From Patescibacteria group bacterium UBA4067 (GTDB lineage Bacteria; Patescibacteriota; Minisyncoccia; Minisyncoccales; Minisyncoccaceae), in contig DFZB01000022.1 of assembly GCA_002382025.1 (NCBI GenBank), forward strand, positions 1 through 13,739: DNA of 13,739 nt, given 5' to 3'. Position 1 is the first letter of the stretch. Each line of letters begins with the position of its first letter. Positions 12,981 through 13,739 of the stretch are shown piece after piece. The position numbers and the translations under genes are program-made. The notes under the pieces are model-generated. The model made no database searches. It saw only the letters and a list, made by a program, of their open reading frames with translations, and was not told where the DNA came from.

Positions 12981-13739
12981 ATGAAAAACAAAATTTTCAA
13001 AACAATATTTTTTCTTTCAATAATATCAATGATTTTTATTGGAGGAGAAGCAATGGCTGCTACTTGTAAATACCCACTTCCTATTTGGGGTACGTGGCCA
13101 TCTCAATTAATGTCTAGTAGTGTAAGTTCATTCTGTGGTCAATCAACCGATCTTTTAGTAACCAGATATAATGGTACTAGTACAAACCTAGGAAGAACAT
13201 TAGTTACATCTGGTTGGACTTATCAAATGACTGGCGATCCAATTATTAATTCAACAACTTATTCTAATTCTAATTATCCAATAAAAACATATTTTGTTTG
13301 GCAATGCTCTGATAGCAATGGTCAAAATCCTGTTCTTTGTAATCAAACTGAAATTTATTCTGCTTGTGGTTCTTCTGCTGGACAATCATTTACTAGTTCA
13401 CCAACTACTAATCTTTGTGCCTATGGAACAGCATCAAGTGTTACTTATGCAACAGGAATGAGAATACCAGTAGATTCTGGAAGCTATGCTGAATACAGCA
13501 ATATTTATTATTGGACCTGTACTAATTCTGGAAACACAGGAGATAAAACCTATTGTTTTGCAAGAGGCATTAAAGCTCCAATCAATGGACAATGTGGCAC
13601 TGCTCATCAACAATCATTTACTAGTTCACCAACTACTAATCTTTGTAGCGTAGGAAATCCTTCAAACGTAACAGGCTCTGGTCCTTGGTACTGGACTTGT
13701 TATGGAGAGAACGGAGGAACTAATGCATCTTGTTCAGCT
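12981..13739 (+). CDS. Secreted cysteine-rich repeat protein (3' end outside window)
   Basis: The frame is open from ATG 12981 to the window end (253 codons). Residues 1-26 form a type I signal peptide (MKNKIFKTIF, then a hydrophobic core, cleavage after AMA), so the protein is exported. The mature part is rich in Thr, Ser, Gly, Asn and Trp with twelve cysteines (29, 52, 109, 120, 129, 146, 180, 192, 205, 222, 240, 251), readable as three four-Cys modules. Modules 2 and 3 both begin with a Cys-Gly and share QSFTSSPTTNLC; module 3 (205-251) has GSGPWYWTCYGENGGTNASC, which resembles a repeat widespread in surface proteins of candidate phyla bacteria. The cysteines probably form disulfides. No anchor is visible in the present part, and no function can be assigned; adhesion or surface-layer roles are only guesses. 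There is no Shine-Dalgarno. Confidence 0.85.
   Translation, partial: MKNKIFKTIFFLSIISMIFIGGEAMAATCKYPLPIWGTWPSQLMSSSVSSFCGQSTDLLVTRYNGTSTNLGRTLVTSGWTYQMTGDPIINSTTYSNSNYPIKTYFVWQCSDSNGQNPVLCNQTEIYSACGSSAGQSFTSSPTTNLCAYGTASSVTYATGMRIPVDSGSYAEYSNIYYWTCTNSGNTGDKTYCFARGIKAPINGQCGTAHQQSFTSSPTTNLCSVGNPSNVTGSGPWYWTCYGENGGTNASCSA
13382..13418 (+). repeat. 37-nt direct repeat, copy 1
   Basis: This copy encodes QSFTSSPTTNLC of module 2 and is identical at all 37 bases to copy 2, including third codon positions. The copies lie 228 bases (76 codons) apart, so the repeat is in frame. Confidence 0.95.
13610..13646 (+). repeat. 37-nt direct repeat, copy 2
   Basis: This copy encodes the same QSFTSSPTTNLC in module 3. 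Sequence on both sides differs from copy 1, so the identity is confined to this block. Confidence 0.95.

Noticed and set aside
12981..13739. CRISPR or other noncoding repeat array
   Set aside because: The repeats are in frame, encode a clear Cys-rich protein with a signal peptide, and have no regular spacers.

Overview
The window is AT-rich, tightly packed and coded almost entirely on the + strand: 15 protein genes, no rRNA, tRNA, CRISPR array or insertion sequence. The compact proteins, low GC, ATGA overlaps, near absence of Shine-Dalgarno sequences, short YbaB, and a secreted protein of Cys-rich repeats with a CPGT/GGT-type 'PW.WTC' signature suggest a Candidate Phyla Radiation (Patescibacteria) genome, most likely Parcubacteria-like. 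This is an inference from protein style, not from a phylogenetic marker. TGA clearly acts as a stop (in at least five genes), so this is not a code-25 lineage (Gracilibacteria/Absconditabacteria).

Layout. (A) 1-1897: the 3' part of a class B penicillin-binding protein (PBP2-like), followed after 2 nt by a zinc amidase of the AmpD/PGRP fold. (B) 1931-2431: a single-gene cassette for a divergent Nudix protein, with its own promoter and a terminator that overlaps its stop codon. (C) 2505-4425: greA-lysS, with its own extended -10 promoter. (D) 4581-5240: a second single-gene cassette for an orotate-phosphoribosyltransferase-like protein, with promoter, the only strong Shine-Dalgarno in the window, and a stop-overlapping terminator. 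(E) 5323-12893: one long probable operon, serS - alpha/beta hydrolase - membrane-anchored MurF-like ligase - DegT-type aminotransferase - ybaB - TIM-barrel protein - FemAB-type aminoacyltransferase - ftsQ. Five of its seven junctions are overlaps (four of them ATGA). (F) 12981-end: the start of a secreted cysteine-rich repeat protein, running off the window.

How it fits together. Most of the window concerns building and editing the cell wall: PBP2 cross-links, the amidase cleaves stem peptides, the MurF-like ligase and FemAB protein add amino acids to a wall precursor, and FtsQ connects to the divisome. The aminoacyl-tRNA synthetases could supply a charged tRNA to FemAB, though that link is only positional. 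The most interesting part is the E operon core: a Mur ligase whose UDP-binding domain is replaced by a multi-pass membrane domain and whose C-terminal substrate motif is changed, translationally coupled to a hydrolase and a PLP aminotransferase, and in the same transcript as a FemAB transferase. It may be an undescribed lineage-specific route for modifying a lipid-linked wall precursor. The two cassettes B and D differ in base composition, start signals and terminators from the genes around them and look like later insertions.
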